A stretch of DNA of 8,115 bases, taken from positions 1 through 8,115 of the forward strand of contig DAOWFY010000163.1 of assembly GCA_030637775.1 (NCBI GenBank), given 5' to 3'. The position numbers were made by a program, and so were the translations under genes. The DNA comes from DAOVGU01 sp030637775 [NCBI: bacterium]. Lineage in GTDB: Bacteria > Ratteibacteria > UBA8468. Each line of letters opens with the position of its first letter. Within the stretch, counting starts at the first letter, position 1. Below, one piece after another: positions 1-5,552 of this stretch. Below the pieces are notes generated by a model, which made no database searches, had not been told where the DNA came from, and worked only from the letters and a program-made list of their open reading frames with translations.

Positions 1-54
1 AGCAGATGCCATCCCTTTTCCCCCGGAGGCTATGACCCGGTACCAGAAAAATGA
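1..54 (+). CDS. yidD: YidD, membrane protein insertion efficiency factor (3' end only)
   Basis: Only the last 17 codons and a TGA stop lie in the window; the 5' part is off the left edge. The readable peptide ends in CHPFSPGGYDPVPEK. The Cys-His-Pro-Phe followed by Gly-Gly-Tyr-Asp-Pro-Val-Pro pattern is the well-known C-terminal signature of the small YidD family (about 70-90 aa). YidD is a membrane-associated accessory factor thought to help YidC insert inner-membrane proteins. yidC follows on the same strand after 79 bases, which is the usual yidD-yidC order in bacteria and supports the call. The gap is occupied by a dispersed repeat and not the usual near-zero spacing. Confidence 0.85.
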   Translation, partial: SRCHPFSPGGYDPVPEK

Positions 55-61
55 CACGAAG

Positions 62-122
62 TATCACCCTGAGCCCTTTGCGAAGGGTCTTGTATGAGAT
101 TCTTCGCTTTACTCAGAATGAC
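62..122. repeat. Dispersed intergenic repeat remnant between yidD and yidC
   Basis: This stretch fills the yidD-yidC gap and is not coding. It holds two short hairpins. One has a 5-bp stem CCCTT/AAGGG (74-87, loop TGCG). The other has stem ATTCT/AGAAT (99-119). Read on the minus strand it begins GTCATTCTGAGTAAAGCGAAG. It closely resembles the GTCATTCTGAG...GAAGAATCT and CCCTGAGCC...GAAGGGT dispersed repeats I know from many bacterial genomes and metagenome bins. That family likeness is from memory, not a search. It ends about 11 bases before the yidC start, and no Shine-Dalgarno sequence remains in front of yidC. Confidence 0.65.
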
Positions 123-133
123 CAAATAAAAAA

Positions 134-1711
134 ATGGAAAAGCGAGCTGCTGTAGCAATTTTTCTTTCCCTTTTGGTTCTTATTGCTTTTAATTACTTTT
201 TTGCCAAGAAATTACCGAAAAAAGAAGAGGTAATAAGGAGAGAAGAAGTATTAAAAAAGGAGGCAATCCAACCTCGTATCCCTGAGAAAGAGACTCCTCA
301 TGCTCTTGCCGAGGTTCCCAGAAGAAAGGATGTACTTACAGAAATTACTACCGACCTTTACAAGTTAGATCTTTCCGGAGACGGTACTATCCAAAGATTA
401 GGGCTGAAAGATTTCCGAAGGGAAGGAGAAGAATTTTTTTCTGTTATTTCAGCCGATTTACCCCTCCGTCCCTTAGAATTTATTGGCTGGGGAAAAGAAA
501 TACGCTTTTTGGCAGATAAAAAATCTCTTCTTTTAAATAAGGAAAATGAAATTGGGAAACTTACTTTAAAGGGGAAAAGCAAAGATGGGCTAATCGTAAC
601 CAAAAAATTCATCTTTCATAATAATGACTATAGTTTTGATTTAGAGATAAAAATAATTAACCCTTCTTCGTTTGAGAAAGAAATAGATAAAATGGCAATT
701 CTTTGCGGTTCTGGATTTTCTTCTGAGAAGGAAGGTGCCCGTAGATTCAATGTTGAAGAGAATCAAATCTCGATTGGTGGGGAAATTAGTAGATTCAGAG
801 TCGGCAAAGTAAAAGAGAAACGAACGATCAATAGAACTGAATGGGTGGCGCAAAAGTCGCAATATCTTCTTTTATTTTTAAAACCGGTCTCGGAAACAGA
901 TTCCTTTATCTATCCCGAAAAGGAGAAACTCATTATTGGAGTTGATGTTCCTCCATTCATCGTTCCGGAAAATGGTTCTCTTGAAAAAAGGTTCTTTTTC
1001 TATGGAGGGCCGGCAGATTACGAAATTGCCAAGGCAGAAGGTAAAGGGGTAGAGAAAACGCTTGAAGGGGGACTCTTTGTCACCTTAGGAAAATTTATTC
1101 TAAAGATTCTTACCTTCTTTTATCAGCTGGTTGGCAACTGGGGCTGGGCAATCATTATCCTTACCATCCTCGTTAAGATTCTTCTTTTCCCTCTTTCCAG
1201 GAGCTCATTCCGCTCCATCAGTCAGATGCAAAAGTTGCAGCCCTACCTTAAAGACTTAAAAACGAAGTATAAGGGGAATACGCAAATGATGAATAAGGAG
1301 ATGATGGAACTTTATCGCAAGTACAAGATCAACCCTCTTGGTGGTTGTCTACCAATGCTTGCCCAGATGCCTGTCTTTATTGCTTTCTTCTTTGCGCTAC
1401 GTAGCGCCGTTTTTCTTCGGGGAGCAAAATTCATTTTCTGGATTAAGGACCTTTCTTTGCCCGATACGGTAATTGCTATTTCTAATTTTCCCGGAGGTGG
1501 TATCAACATTCTTCCCCTTTTAATGGGAGCAAGTATGATTGTCCAGCAGAAGATGACTACCACCGACCCCAGTCAAAAGATGATGGCGATGATGATGCCC
1601 ATCTTCTTTACCTTCATCTTCTATACCTTCCCGTCGGGTCTTCTTTTATACTGGTTGGTAATGAATATCTTAAGCATCGCCGAGCAGCGCCTTGCTACGG
1701 GAAAGAAGTAA
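134..1711 (+). CDS. yidC: Membrane protein insertase YidC (Gram-negative long form)
   Basis: YidC inserts and folds inner-membrane proteins, alone or with SecYEG. The 525-aa product has an N-terminal membrane segment (about residues 5-23), then a charged linker and a periplasmic beta-sandwich domain (about 65-310), the long form typical of diderm bacteria. The conserved insertase core (about 315-520) carries a cytoplasmic helical hairpin rich in Met, Gln and Lys (364-400), the NPLGGCLPMLAQMP motif (400-413) and the final FPSGLLLYW motif (499-507). The hydrophilic-groove Arg of E. coli YidC appears to be Lys348 here, a conservative replacement. The ATG at 134 is preceded by AAATAAAAAA with no Shine-Dalgarno. 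The C-terminal tail after the last membrane segment is short (ATGKK), and the stop lies 2 bases before a perfect inverted repeat. Identification is secure. Confidence 0.97.
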   Translation: MEKRAAVAIFLSLLVLIAFNYFFAKKLPKKEEVIRREEVLKKEAIQPRIPEKETPHALAEVPRRKDVLTEITTDLYKLDLSGDGTIQRLGLKDFRREGEEFFSVISADLPLRPLEFIGWGKEIRFLADKKSLLLNKENEIGKLTLKGKSKDGLIVTKKFIFHNNDYSFDLEIKIINPSSFEKEIDKMAILCGSGFSSEKEGARRFNVEENQISIGGEISRFRVGKVKEKRTINRTEWVAQKSQYLLLFLKPVSETDSFIYPEKEKLIIGVDVPPFIVPENGSLEKRFFFYGGPADYEIAKAEGKGVEKTLEGGLFVTLGKFILKILTFFYQLVGNWGWAIIILTILVKILLFPLSRSSFRSISQMQKLQPYLKDLKTKYKGNTQMMNKEMMELYRKYKINPLGGCLPMLAQMPVFIAFFFALRSAVFLRGAKFIFWIKDLSLPDTVIAISNFPGGGINILPLLMGASMIVQQKMTTTDPSQKMMAMMMPIFFTFIFYTFPSGLLLYWLVMNILSIAEQRLATGKK

Positions 1712-1713
1712 TA

Positions 1714-1773
1714 ATAATAGGGACGGGTTCAATGAATTCCGCCACTACAGTATATTGAACCCGTCCCTATTAT
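1714..1773. repeat. Perfect 20-bp inverted repeat element at the yidC/rnc convergence
   Basis: Arms 1714-1733 and 1754-1773 are exact reverse complements (20 of 20) around a 20-base loop. The core of the arm is AATAGGGACGGGTTC. It starts 2 bases after the yidC stop and contains the last 15 codons and the stop of the minus-strand rnc reading frame. As RNA from either strand it would form a very stable hairpin, so it could end transcription of both convergent genes, although no T-run follows. The AATAGGGAC end is shared with the element at 2198-2275. The loop contains TGTAGTG on the minus strand, also found beside the palindrome at 4981-4998. Probably a non-autonomous, REP-like or MITE-like element. 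Confidence 0.85.
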
Positions 1774-2193
1774 CCGCTTAATAAATCTTCTGGCGGGAAC
1801 CAATCCCCCATCAAGGAAGATCGCCCCAATTATTGCCTCCAGACCATTGGCAAGATTAGAAGTCAATTCCCTCCCGCCCTGCGCTTCCTCGCCTTTGCCC
1901 AAAAAAAGGAACTTACCCAGAGAAAGTTTCTTAGCGATAGAGGCGAGATGCTTCCCATTGACCAGGGAGGCTCTTTTCTCAGTTAATTCGCCCTCGGCTG
2001 CTTTGGGATATCTCCGATAGAGAATATTACTTACTACCATCTCCAGAACAGCATCCCCTAAAAACTCCATTCTTTCATTGGAGGAAAGATTGTTCTCGTA
2101 AGCAAAGGAGGAATGAGTCAATGCCTCCTTAAGAAGGGATTTCCTCTTAAACCGATAGCCAAGGATCCTTTCACATTTACCTATTTTTCTCAT
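1729..2193 (-). CDS. rnc: Ribonuclease III catalytic domain, truncated: no dsRNA-binding domain
   Basis: RNase III cleaves double-stranded RNA in rRNA maturation and mRNA decay. Counting from the ATG at 2193 (154 aa), the signature NERMEFLGDAVL is at residues 39-50, with presumed metal ligands Glu40, Glu43 and Asp47. A GELTEKR segment follows, and the last helix reads LANGLEAIIGAIFLDGG. Its LEA Glu is present, but the position of E. coli Asp114 is Asn. Normal bacterial RNase III is about 220-250 aa with a C-terminal dsRNA-binding domain. Here the frame leaves the family at about Ile139 and the last residues come from the palindrome at 1714-1773, so the whole dsRBD is missing. An in-frame ATG at 2217 lies inside the upstream repeat and would add 8 unrelated residues; I prefer 2193. 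Neither start has a Shine-Dalgarno. It may be a functioning minimal enzyme or a decaying relic. Confidence 0.85.
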   Translation of the reverse strand: MRKIGKCERILGYRFKRKSLLKEALTHSSFAYENNLSSNERMEFLGDAVLEMVVSNILYRRYPKAAEGELTEKRASLVNGKHLASIAKKLSLGKFLFLGKGEEAQGGRELTSNLANGLEAIIGAIFLDGGLVPARRFIKRIIGTGSIYCSGGIH

Positions 2194-2197
2194 CTTG

Positions 2198-2275
2198 AAA
2201 AAGGGGACACATCCCATTTTTTAGAGACACTTCCTTATCTGTCTGTGCAGAAAAATTAGGATGTGTCCCTATTTT
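2198..2275. repeat. 78-bp palindromic element with terminator-like ends between lnt and rnc
   Basis: Inner arms GGGACACATCC (2204-2214) and GGATGTGTCCC (2259-2269) pair perfectly over 11 bp. Outer A/T arms (2198-2201 with 2272-2275) extend the stem past one mismatch and one G-T pair. The loop is 44 bases. Read on the minus strand the stem ends in CCCC followed by six T; read on the plus strand it ends in CCCTA and five T. Either direction therefore resembles an intrinsic terminator with a large loop. It occupies almost the whole lnt-rnc gap and supplies the last codons of lnt. AAAATAGGGAC at its end matches the end of the element at 1714-1773. I compare it with the palindromes used by REP-associated (IS200-like) transposases, as an inference; no transposase is present. 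Confidence 0.75.
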
Positions 2276-3740
2276 TACCCATAAGTGGGAAGAGGATTAA
2301 AAAAGCTAAACAAAAAAGCATCAACGGAGCATCGCCAAATTTAGTGTAAAAACTCAAAGCCGAGGAAGGATAAATTTTCTCAATAAGAAAACCGGAGACG
2401 AAGATATCTCGACCATTTTCCTTTACTCTTTTCAGGATTCTCCCGGAAGGAGCAATAATACCAGAGATCCCGGTATTTGCTGCCCGCAGAAGGTATCTCC
2501 TATTTTCCACCGCTCGAAGAACAGCGGCAGCAAAATGCTGATAAGGGCCGGAGCCTTCTCCAAACCAACTATCATTGGTGATGTTTACTAAAAAATTTGC
2601 TCCTTTTTTTGTGAATCTTCGGGAAAGGTCCGGAAAGATATCCTCGAAGCAGATTAAGGTAGCAAAATCCCCCTTCTTCGGTAAGGAAAAAATTGTGTAA
2701 TTCACTCCGGGGCTAAAGTTGGGAATGAAGCCCGCCGCTTTTATCGCAAATCTTTTCAAGGGAAGGAAATTTTCTCCCAGAATATATTCTCCGTAAGGGA
2801 CAAGATGCATCTTATCATAGATACTCTCAATTTGCTCTTGGGGAGAAATCAAAAAGGCACTGTTATACTCCTTTTCTCTTCTCTTGTCCAGAGAACCGGC
2901 GAGAAGATAAAAATTTTCTCTTTTGATTAACTTAAAAATATCCTTTTGAATTGGTTTATCTAATCTTAAGTGGGTAGCAATGGCGCTTTCTGGCCAGATG
3001 ACAAGATAGGGCTTATTCTTTGATGCTTTTTTGGTGAGGGAAGAATAGACTTTGACATTTTCTTCTTTAAAGATAGGCTCCCATCTCTGGAGAGAGGGAA
3101 TATTGCCTTGAATAATACATACTTTTATACTTTTTGTGGTGATTTTAGCGCTCTTTCCCTCTTGATAAATACCAAAGAGAAAAGTAAATATAAGAAGAAG
3201 AAAGGATAAAGAAAGGGAAATCTTCCTTTGTTTGAAGGAGAGAAGCTGACTCAAGCTAATATTAACAAGCACTACAAGACCAGAAATGATATAGACGCCA
3301 AAAATTGAAGAAATCTGGATGAGTCTTAAATTTTTATATTGAGAGTATCCCAAGAGTAACCAGGGAAAACCGGTAAGAAGATGGCTTACGATGTATTCCA
3401 AAAGAACCCAGAGGCTGGCACCAAAAAAGTTCTTAGCCGGAAAATTCCATTTAGTAATCAGGAATGTAAAGAGGGCTGGATATAGAGAAAGATAAAGAAT
3501 CAGAAGAAGAAAACCTATTTTGGTAATACTTGTAAGCCAGAAAAGGGTCCCCCCAAAGAAGATCAGCCCAAAGAGATAGCCCGAGAGAAAGGGATGGCGC
3601 GAATCACACGTAGCAAGGAGAAGGGGAACAAGAGCAATCCAGGCGAAGATTTCGTAGTCAAACCGAGGGAAGGCCAGGATGAGAAGTAAACCAGAAAGGA
3701 TGATAAGAAGTATACTCTTTTTTACTGAGAATTCCCTCAC
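2256..3740 (-). CDS. lnt: Apolipoprotein N-acyltransferase Lnt
   Basis: Lnt adds the third fatty acid to the N-terminal Cys of lipoproteins in the inner membrane, the last step before sorting to the outer membrane. The protein (494 aa from GTG 3740) starts with a block of hydrophobic segments (about residues 8-190), continues with a nitrilase-like domain (about 205-455) and ends with one more membrane segment. Counting from GTG 3740, the catalytic triad is visible: Glu251 in WPESA, Lys310 in YDKMHLVPYGEY and Cys364 in LICFEDIFP. The NDSWFG and Gln-His-Phe motifs follow. A GTG at 3752 is also in frame, but its AGGGAG is only 1 base away. GTG 3740 overlaps the panD stop as GTGA, so I prefer it on grounds of translational coupling, without certainty. 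The last 7 residues (GKNRDTS) and the stop come from the repeat at 2198-2275. Confidence 0.96.
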   Translation of the reverse strand: MREFSVKKSILLIILSGLLLILAFPRFDYEIFAWIALVPLLLATCDSRHPFLSGYLFGLIFFGGTLFWLTSITKIGFLLLILYLSLYPALFTFLITKWNFPAKNFFGASLWVLLEYIVSHLLTGFPWLLLGYSQYKNLRLIQISSIFGVYIISGLVVLVNISLSQLLSFKQRKISLSLSFLLLIFTFLFGIYQEGKSAKITTKSIKVCIIQGNIPSLQRWEPIFKEENVKVYSSLTKKASKNKPYLVIWPESAIATHLRLDKPIQKDIFKLIKRENFYLLAGSLDKRREKEYNSAFLISPQEQIESIYDKMHLVPYGEYILGENFLPLKRFAIKAAGFIPNFSPGVNYTIFSLPKKGDFATLICFEDIFPDLSRRFTKKGANFLVNITNDSWFGEGSGPYQHFAAAVLRAVENRRYLLRAANTGISGIIAPSGRILKRVKENGRDIFVSGFLIEKIYPSSALSFYTKFGDAPLMLFCLAFLILFPLMGKNRDTS

Positions 3741-4093
3741 CTCTGTGTACACTCCCTGTTCTTCTTATCAACTCTAATGATTTTCGGCTTGAAATTTTTT
3801 ATCTCCTCTTCCTCAAAGATTCCGTAGGAAAGGATAATGATTTTGTCCCCTTTCTCAAACCGGTGAGCCGCAGGACCATTGACGCAGACAATCCCGGAGT
3901 TACGTTTTCCTTGAATATAGTAAGTTTCTACTCGCGCCCCATTACTCAGATTCAACACTTGAACATTCTCATTAGGAAGAATATTGGCAGCTTCAGCTAA
4001 TTCCTCATCAATGGTGATGCTCCCCGAATAATGAAGTTTTGTCTCGGTAACCGTTGCCTCAGAAATCTTTGACTTAAGGATAATTCGCTGCAT
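3737..4093 (-). CDS. panD: Aspartate 1-decarboxylase proenzyme PanD
   Basis: PanD converts L-aspartate to beta-alanine for pantothenate synthesis. It is a pyruvoyl enzyme that cleaves itself. The 118-aa product matches the usual length (about 115-130 aa). The self-cleavage site is exactly where expected, Gly24-Ser25 in YSGSITID, so Ser25 would become the pyruvoyl group. Lys9, Tyr22, Arg54, Thr57 and Tyr58 also fall on the positions important in the E. coli enzyme, and the NGPAAH motif follows. The ATG at 4093 has no Shine-Dalgarno, but a strong sigma-70-like promoter ends 8 bases upstream, suggesting a leaderless mRNA. panC lies 40 bases upstream, and lnt overlaps the 3' end. panC and panD together supply pantoate-beta-alanine ligation and its beta-alanine substrate. 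Confidence 0.97.
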   Translation of the reverse strand: MQRIILKSKISEATVTETKLHYSGSITIDEELAEAANILPNENVQVLNLSNGARVETYYIQGKRNSGIVCVNGPAAHRFEKGDKIIILSYGIFEEEEIKNFKPKIIRVDKKNRECTQR

Positions 4094-4101
4094 AACGAAT
4101 C

Positions 4102-4130
4102 ATTATATTATAAAATTTGACCAAAATCAA
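4102..4130 (-). promoter_or_regulatory. Sigma-70-like promoter directly before panD
   Basis: In the 40-base panC-panD gap the minus strand reads TTGATT (4130-4125), a 17-base spacer, then a perfect TATAAT (4107-4102). A second, overlapping TATAAT sits 5 bases earlier but gives only a 12-base spacer. Transcription would start about 6-8 bases after the -10, at or just before the panD ATG (4093), so a transcript from here would be essentially leaderless. The region between the boxes also contains TTGA...TCAA half-sites (TTGATTTTGGTCAA), a possible but unproven operator. Confidence 0.5.
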
Positions 4131-4133
4131 CTT

Positions 4134-4973
4134 CTACTTAATTAATATATTGTCGATCAGTCTGGTCCCTCCAATCCAGGCGGCTACCGCAATTAGGGTA
4201 TTCTTTTCTATTTTTTTAACATCCTTCAGGTCTGTTAGATTTACTGCTTTGAGGTAATCAATCTTTATCTTTACTTTAATTATAATATCTTCTGCTTCTT
4301 TTAAGACCTTTGCGCTATTGTTTTCTCCCGAATCTACCATTCTTTTTACTTTCTGTAGAGCCTGATAAAGAACGGGAGCAATCTTTCTTTCCTTCTTACT
4401 TAAGTATTCATTCCGGGAACTCACTGCTAAACCATCCTTCTCCCTGACAGTGGGCAGACCAATAACCTCAACATCCATATTAAGGTCTTCCACCATCTTC
4501 TTAATAATGATTAATTGTTGCGCATCCTTCCAGCCAAAATAGGCTCTTGTTGGTTTAACAATGTTAAATAACTTCGCAACAATTATTGCAACCCCTCTAA
4601 AATGAATTGGTCGGGAAATCCCACATAATTTCCCGGATAACTCTTCTACCCTGATATAGGTGTGATAGCCATCGGGATAAATCTCCTTATTAGAAGGAAC
4701 AAAAAGAATGTCGGTTCCGGCTGCTTTAGCCAATTTCCCATCCCTCTCCAAATCCCGGGGGTATCTTTTATAATCCTCCGACTCTCCAAATTGTGTCGGG
4801 TTAACATAGATGCTCACAACAATCAAATCACAATCCTTTTTTGCTCTTTTAACCAGAGAGATGTGGCCGGAATGGAGATACCCCATTGTGGGAACAAGAC
4901 CGATTGTTCCTCTCAATTCTTTCTCATGATGAGAAAGGGACTGCATTTTCTTAATAGTTTTAATGACTTTCAT
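4134..4973 (-). CDS. panC: Pantothenate synthetase (pantoate--beta-alanine ligase) PanC
   Basis: PanC joins pantoate and beta-alanine using ATP, via pantoyl-adenylate, in the cytoplasm. The 279-aa product has the family's normal length (about 280 aa). Visible motifs are the HIGH-like PTMGYLHSGH (28-37), YVNPTQFG (57-64), RPIHFRGV (121-128), FGWKDAQQL (146-154) and SSRNEYLS (185-192). Two places differ from the commonest family sequence: Ile in RPxHFRG where Gly is usual, and Trp in FGxKD where Glu or Gln is usual. I chose the ATG at 4973 because it begins at the conserved N-terminus. An in-frame GTG at 5000 lies inside the palindromic repeat. No Shine-Dalgarno precedes 4973, only GCTAATAAA; the folK stop is 13 bases upstream, so reinitiation is possible. 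No panB is in the window. Confidence 0.96.
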   Translation of the reverse strand: MKVIKTIKKMQSLSHHEKELRGTIGLVPTMGYLHSGHISLVKRAKKDCDLIVVSIYVNPTQFGESEDYKRYPRDLERDGKLAKAAGTDILFVPSNKEIYPDGYHTYIRVEELSGKLCGISRPIHFRGVAIIVAKLFNIVKPTRAYFGWKDAQQLIIIKKMVEDLNMDVEVIGLPTVREKDGLAVSSRNEYLSKKERKIAPVLYQALQKVKRMVDSGENNSAKVLKEAEDIIIKVKIKIDYLKAVNLTDLKDVKKIEKNTLIAVAAWIGGTRLIDNILIK

Positions 4974-4978
4974 TTTAT

Positions 4979-5004
4979 TAGCGAGGCTAAAGCCTCGCAC
5001 TACA
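4979..5004. repeat. Short palindromic repeat at the folK-panC junction
   Basis: GCGAGGCT (4981-4988) and AGCCTCGC (4991-4998) form a perfect 8-bp stem with a 2-base loop. On the minus strand it is preceded by TGTAGT, a combination (TGTAGTGCGAGG...) I recall as a dispersed intergenic repeat in other bacteria, not verified here. It encodes the last five residues (CSARL) and the TAG stop of folK, and ends 7 bases before the panC ATG. TGTAGTG also occurs in the loop of the element at 1714-1773. Confidence 0.7.
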
Positions 5005-5457
5005 ATTTTCTTTAAGAAGGGTCTCTATCTTCTTTCCGGTTACGGGGTCATTAAAAGATGGGGCGATTTCATTTAAGGGCTCTAAGACAAATCTTCTCTT
5101 TCTAAACTTGGGATGAGGAATGATAAGGTCCGACTCATTTAAAATTAAAGAACCATAAAAAATAATATCCAAATCAATCGCTCGCGGCTCTTCTCTTTTA
5201 TGATTTCTTTCTCTTCCCAAATTTTCTTCTATTTCTTTAAGAAACCTCAGAAGCCCTTTTGGCTTCAATTCGGTCTCTATCTCTGCCACACCATTAAGAA
5301 AATAAGAACCTTTCACTCCTTCTTCTGGCCTTGTTTTAAAAAAGGAAGAGACTTGGTTAATCTTGATTTTTTCCTTTTTTAATAATCTTAAAGCGACCTC
5401 AATGTTTTTCTTTCTTCTTCCTGAGTTTGTTCCAATCCCTAAATAGACCTTTGGCAT
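4987..5457 (-). CDS. folK: HPPK: 6-hydroxymethyl-7,8-dihydropterin pyrophosphokinase FolK
   Basis: FolK transfers pyrophosphate from ATP to 6-hydroxymethyl-7,8-dihydropterin, the step before dihydropteroate synthase in folate synthesis. The 156-aa product matches the E. coli enzyme in length, and its residue numbers line up: Arg82, Arg84, Arg92, Asp95 and Asp97 (in PRAIDLDIIFYG, the two Asp binding magnesium) and His115 in IPHP. The N-terminal GIGTNSGRRKKN corresponds to the usual GLGSNLGDR loop. E. coli Trp89 is Glu here. The native sequence ends near LLKEN, and the last five residues and stop come from a palindromic repeat. The ATG at 5457 follows a composite repeat and has no clear Shine-Dalgarno. 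It lies between the apgM-like gene (36 bases) and panC (13 bases). Confidence 0.95.
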   Translation of the reverse strand: MPKVYLGIGTNSGRRKKNIEVALRLLKKEKIKINQVSSFFKTRPEEGVKGSYFLNGVAEIETELKPKGLLRFLKEIEENLGRERNHKREEPRAIDLDIIFYGSLILNESDLIIPHPKFRKRRFVLEPLNEIAPSFNDPVTGKKIETLLKENCSARL

Positions 5458-5463
5458 TCCGAT

Positions 5464-5552
5464 GTATCAGCATCAGGAGATGCTTCCCACATGTTATTCA
5501 TTGTGGGAAAGGTCTCCAGACCTTGATGTAGATGACTCCTCGCAATGACATC
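5464..5552. repeat. Composite dispersed repeat with three adjoining hairpins, between apgM-like gene and folK
   Basis: Three perfect hairpins lie end to end. AGCATC/GATGCT is at 5469-5484, TTCCCACA/TGTGGGAA at 5484-5509 and AAGGTCT/AGACCTT at 5509-5524. Next comes a segment that on the minus strand reads TGTCATTGCGAGGAGTC (about 5551-5535). That segment matches, from memory, the widespread GTCATTGCGAGGAG dispersed repeat whose translation (CHCEE...) is often found as a false protein tail. Here it is translated the same way, giving the apgM-like protein its ending RCHCEESS. The hairpins share their edge bases, which suggests nested or successive insertions. Confidence 0.7.

Noticed and set aside
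2194-2217. In-frame ATG at 2217 as the rnc start
   Set aside because: It lies inside an arm of the palindromic element and adds residues unlike RNase III. The ATG at 2193 gives the usual N-terminal length before the LGYRF motif. This is still a judgement, as neither start has a ribosome binding site.
2198-2275. Riboswitch or structured regulatory RNA before rnc
   Set aside because: The structure is one long stem around an unpaired 44-base loop with no recognisable aptamer, and its end sequence recurs at 1714-1773. A repeat element or terminator explains it better.
3741-3752. GTG at 3752 as the lnt start
   Set aside because: Its AGGGAG would be only 1 base from the codon. GTG 3740 forms a GTGA overlap with the panD stop, parallel to the ATGA overlap elsewhere in the cluster. 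It cannot be fully excluded.
4974-5000. An in-frame GTG at 5000 that would give PanC nine extra N-terminal residues
   Set aside because: Those codons are the palindromic repeat itself. PanC family sequence starts at the ATG at 4973, and there is no Shine-Dalgarno at 5000.
4662-5015. Plus-strand open frame opposite panC, and other open frames antisense to yidC, folK, the ApgM-like and URO-D-like genes
   Set aside because: They lie opposite strongly recognisable genes, their translations look like no known protein and they have no convincing ribosome binding sites. They are shadows of the real genes.
5464-5552. Possible CRISPR fragment because of successive hairpins
   Set aside because: The hairpin units differ from each other, share boundary bases and lack regular spacers. 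They are intergenic repeat elements.
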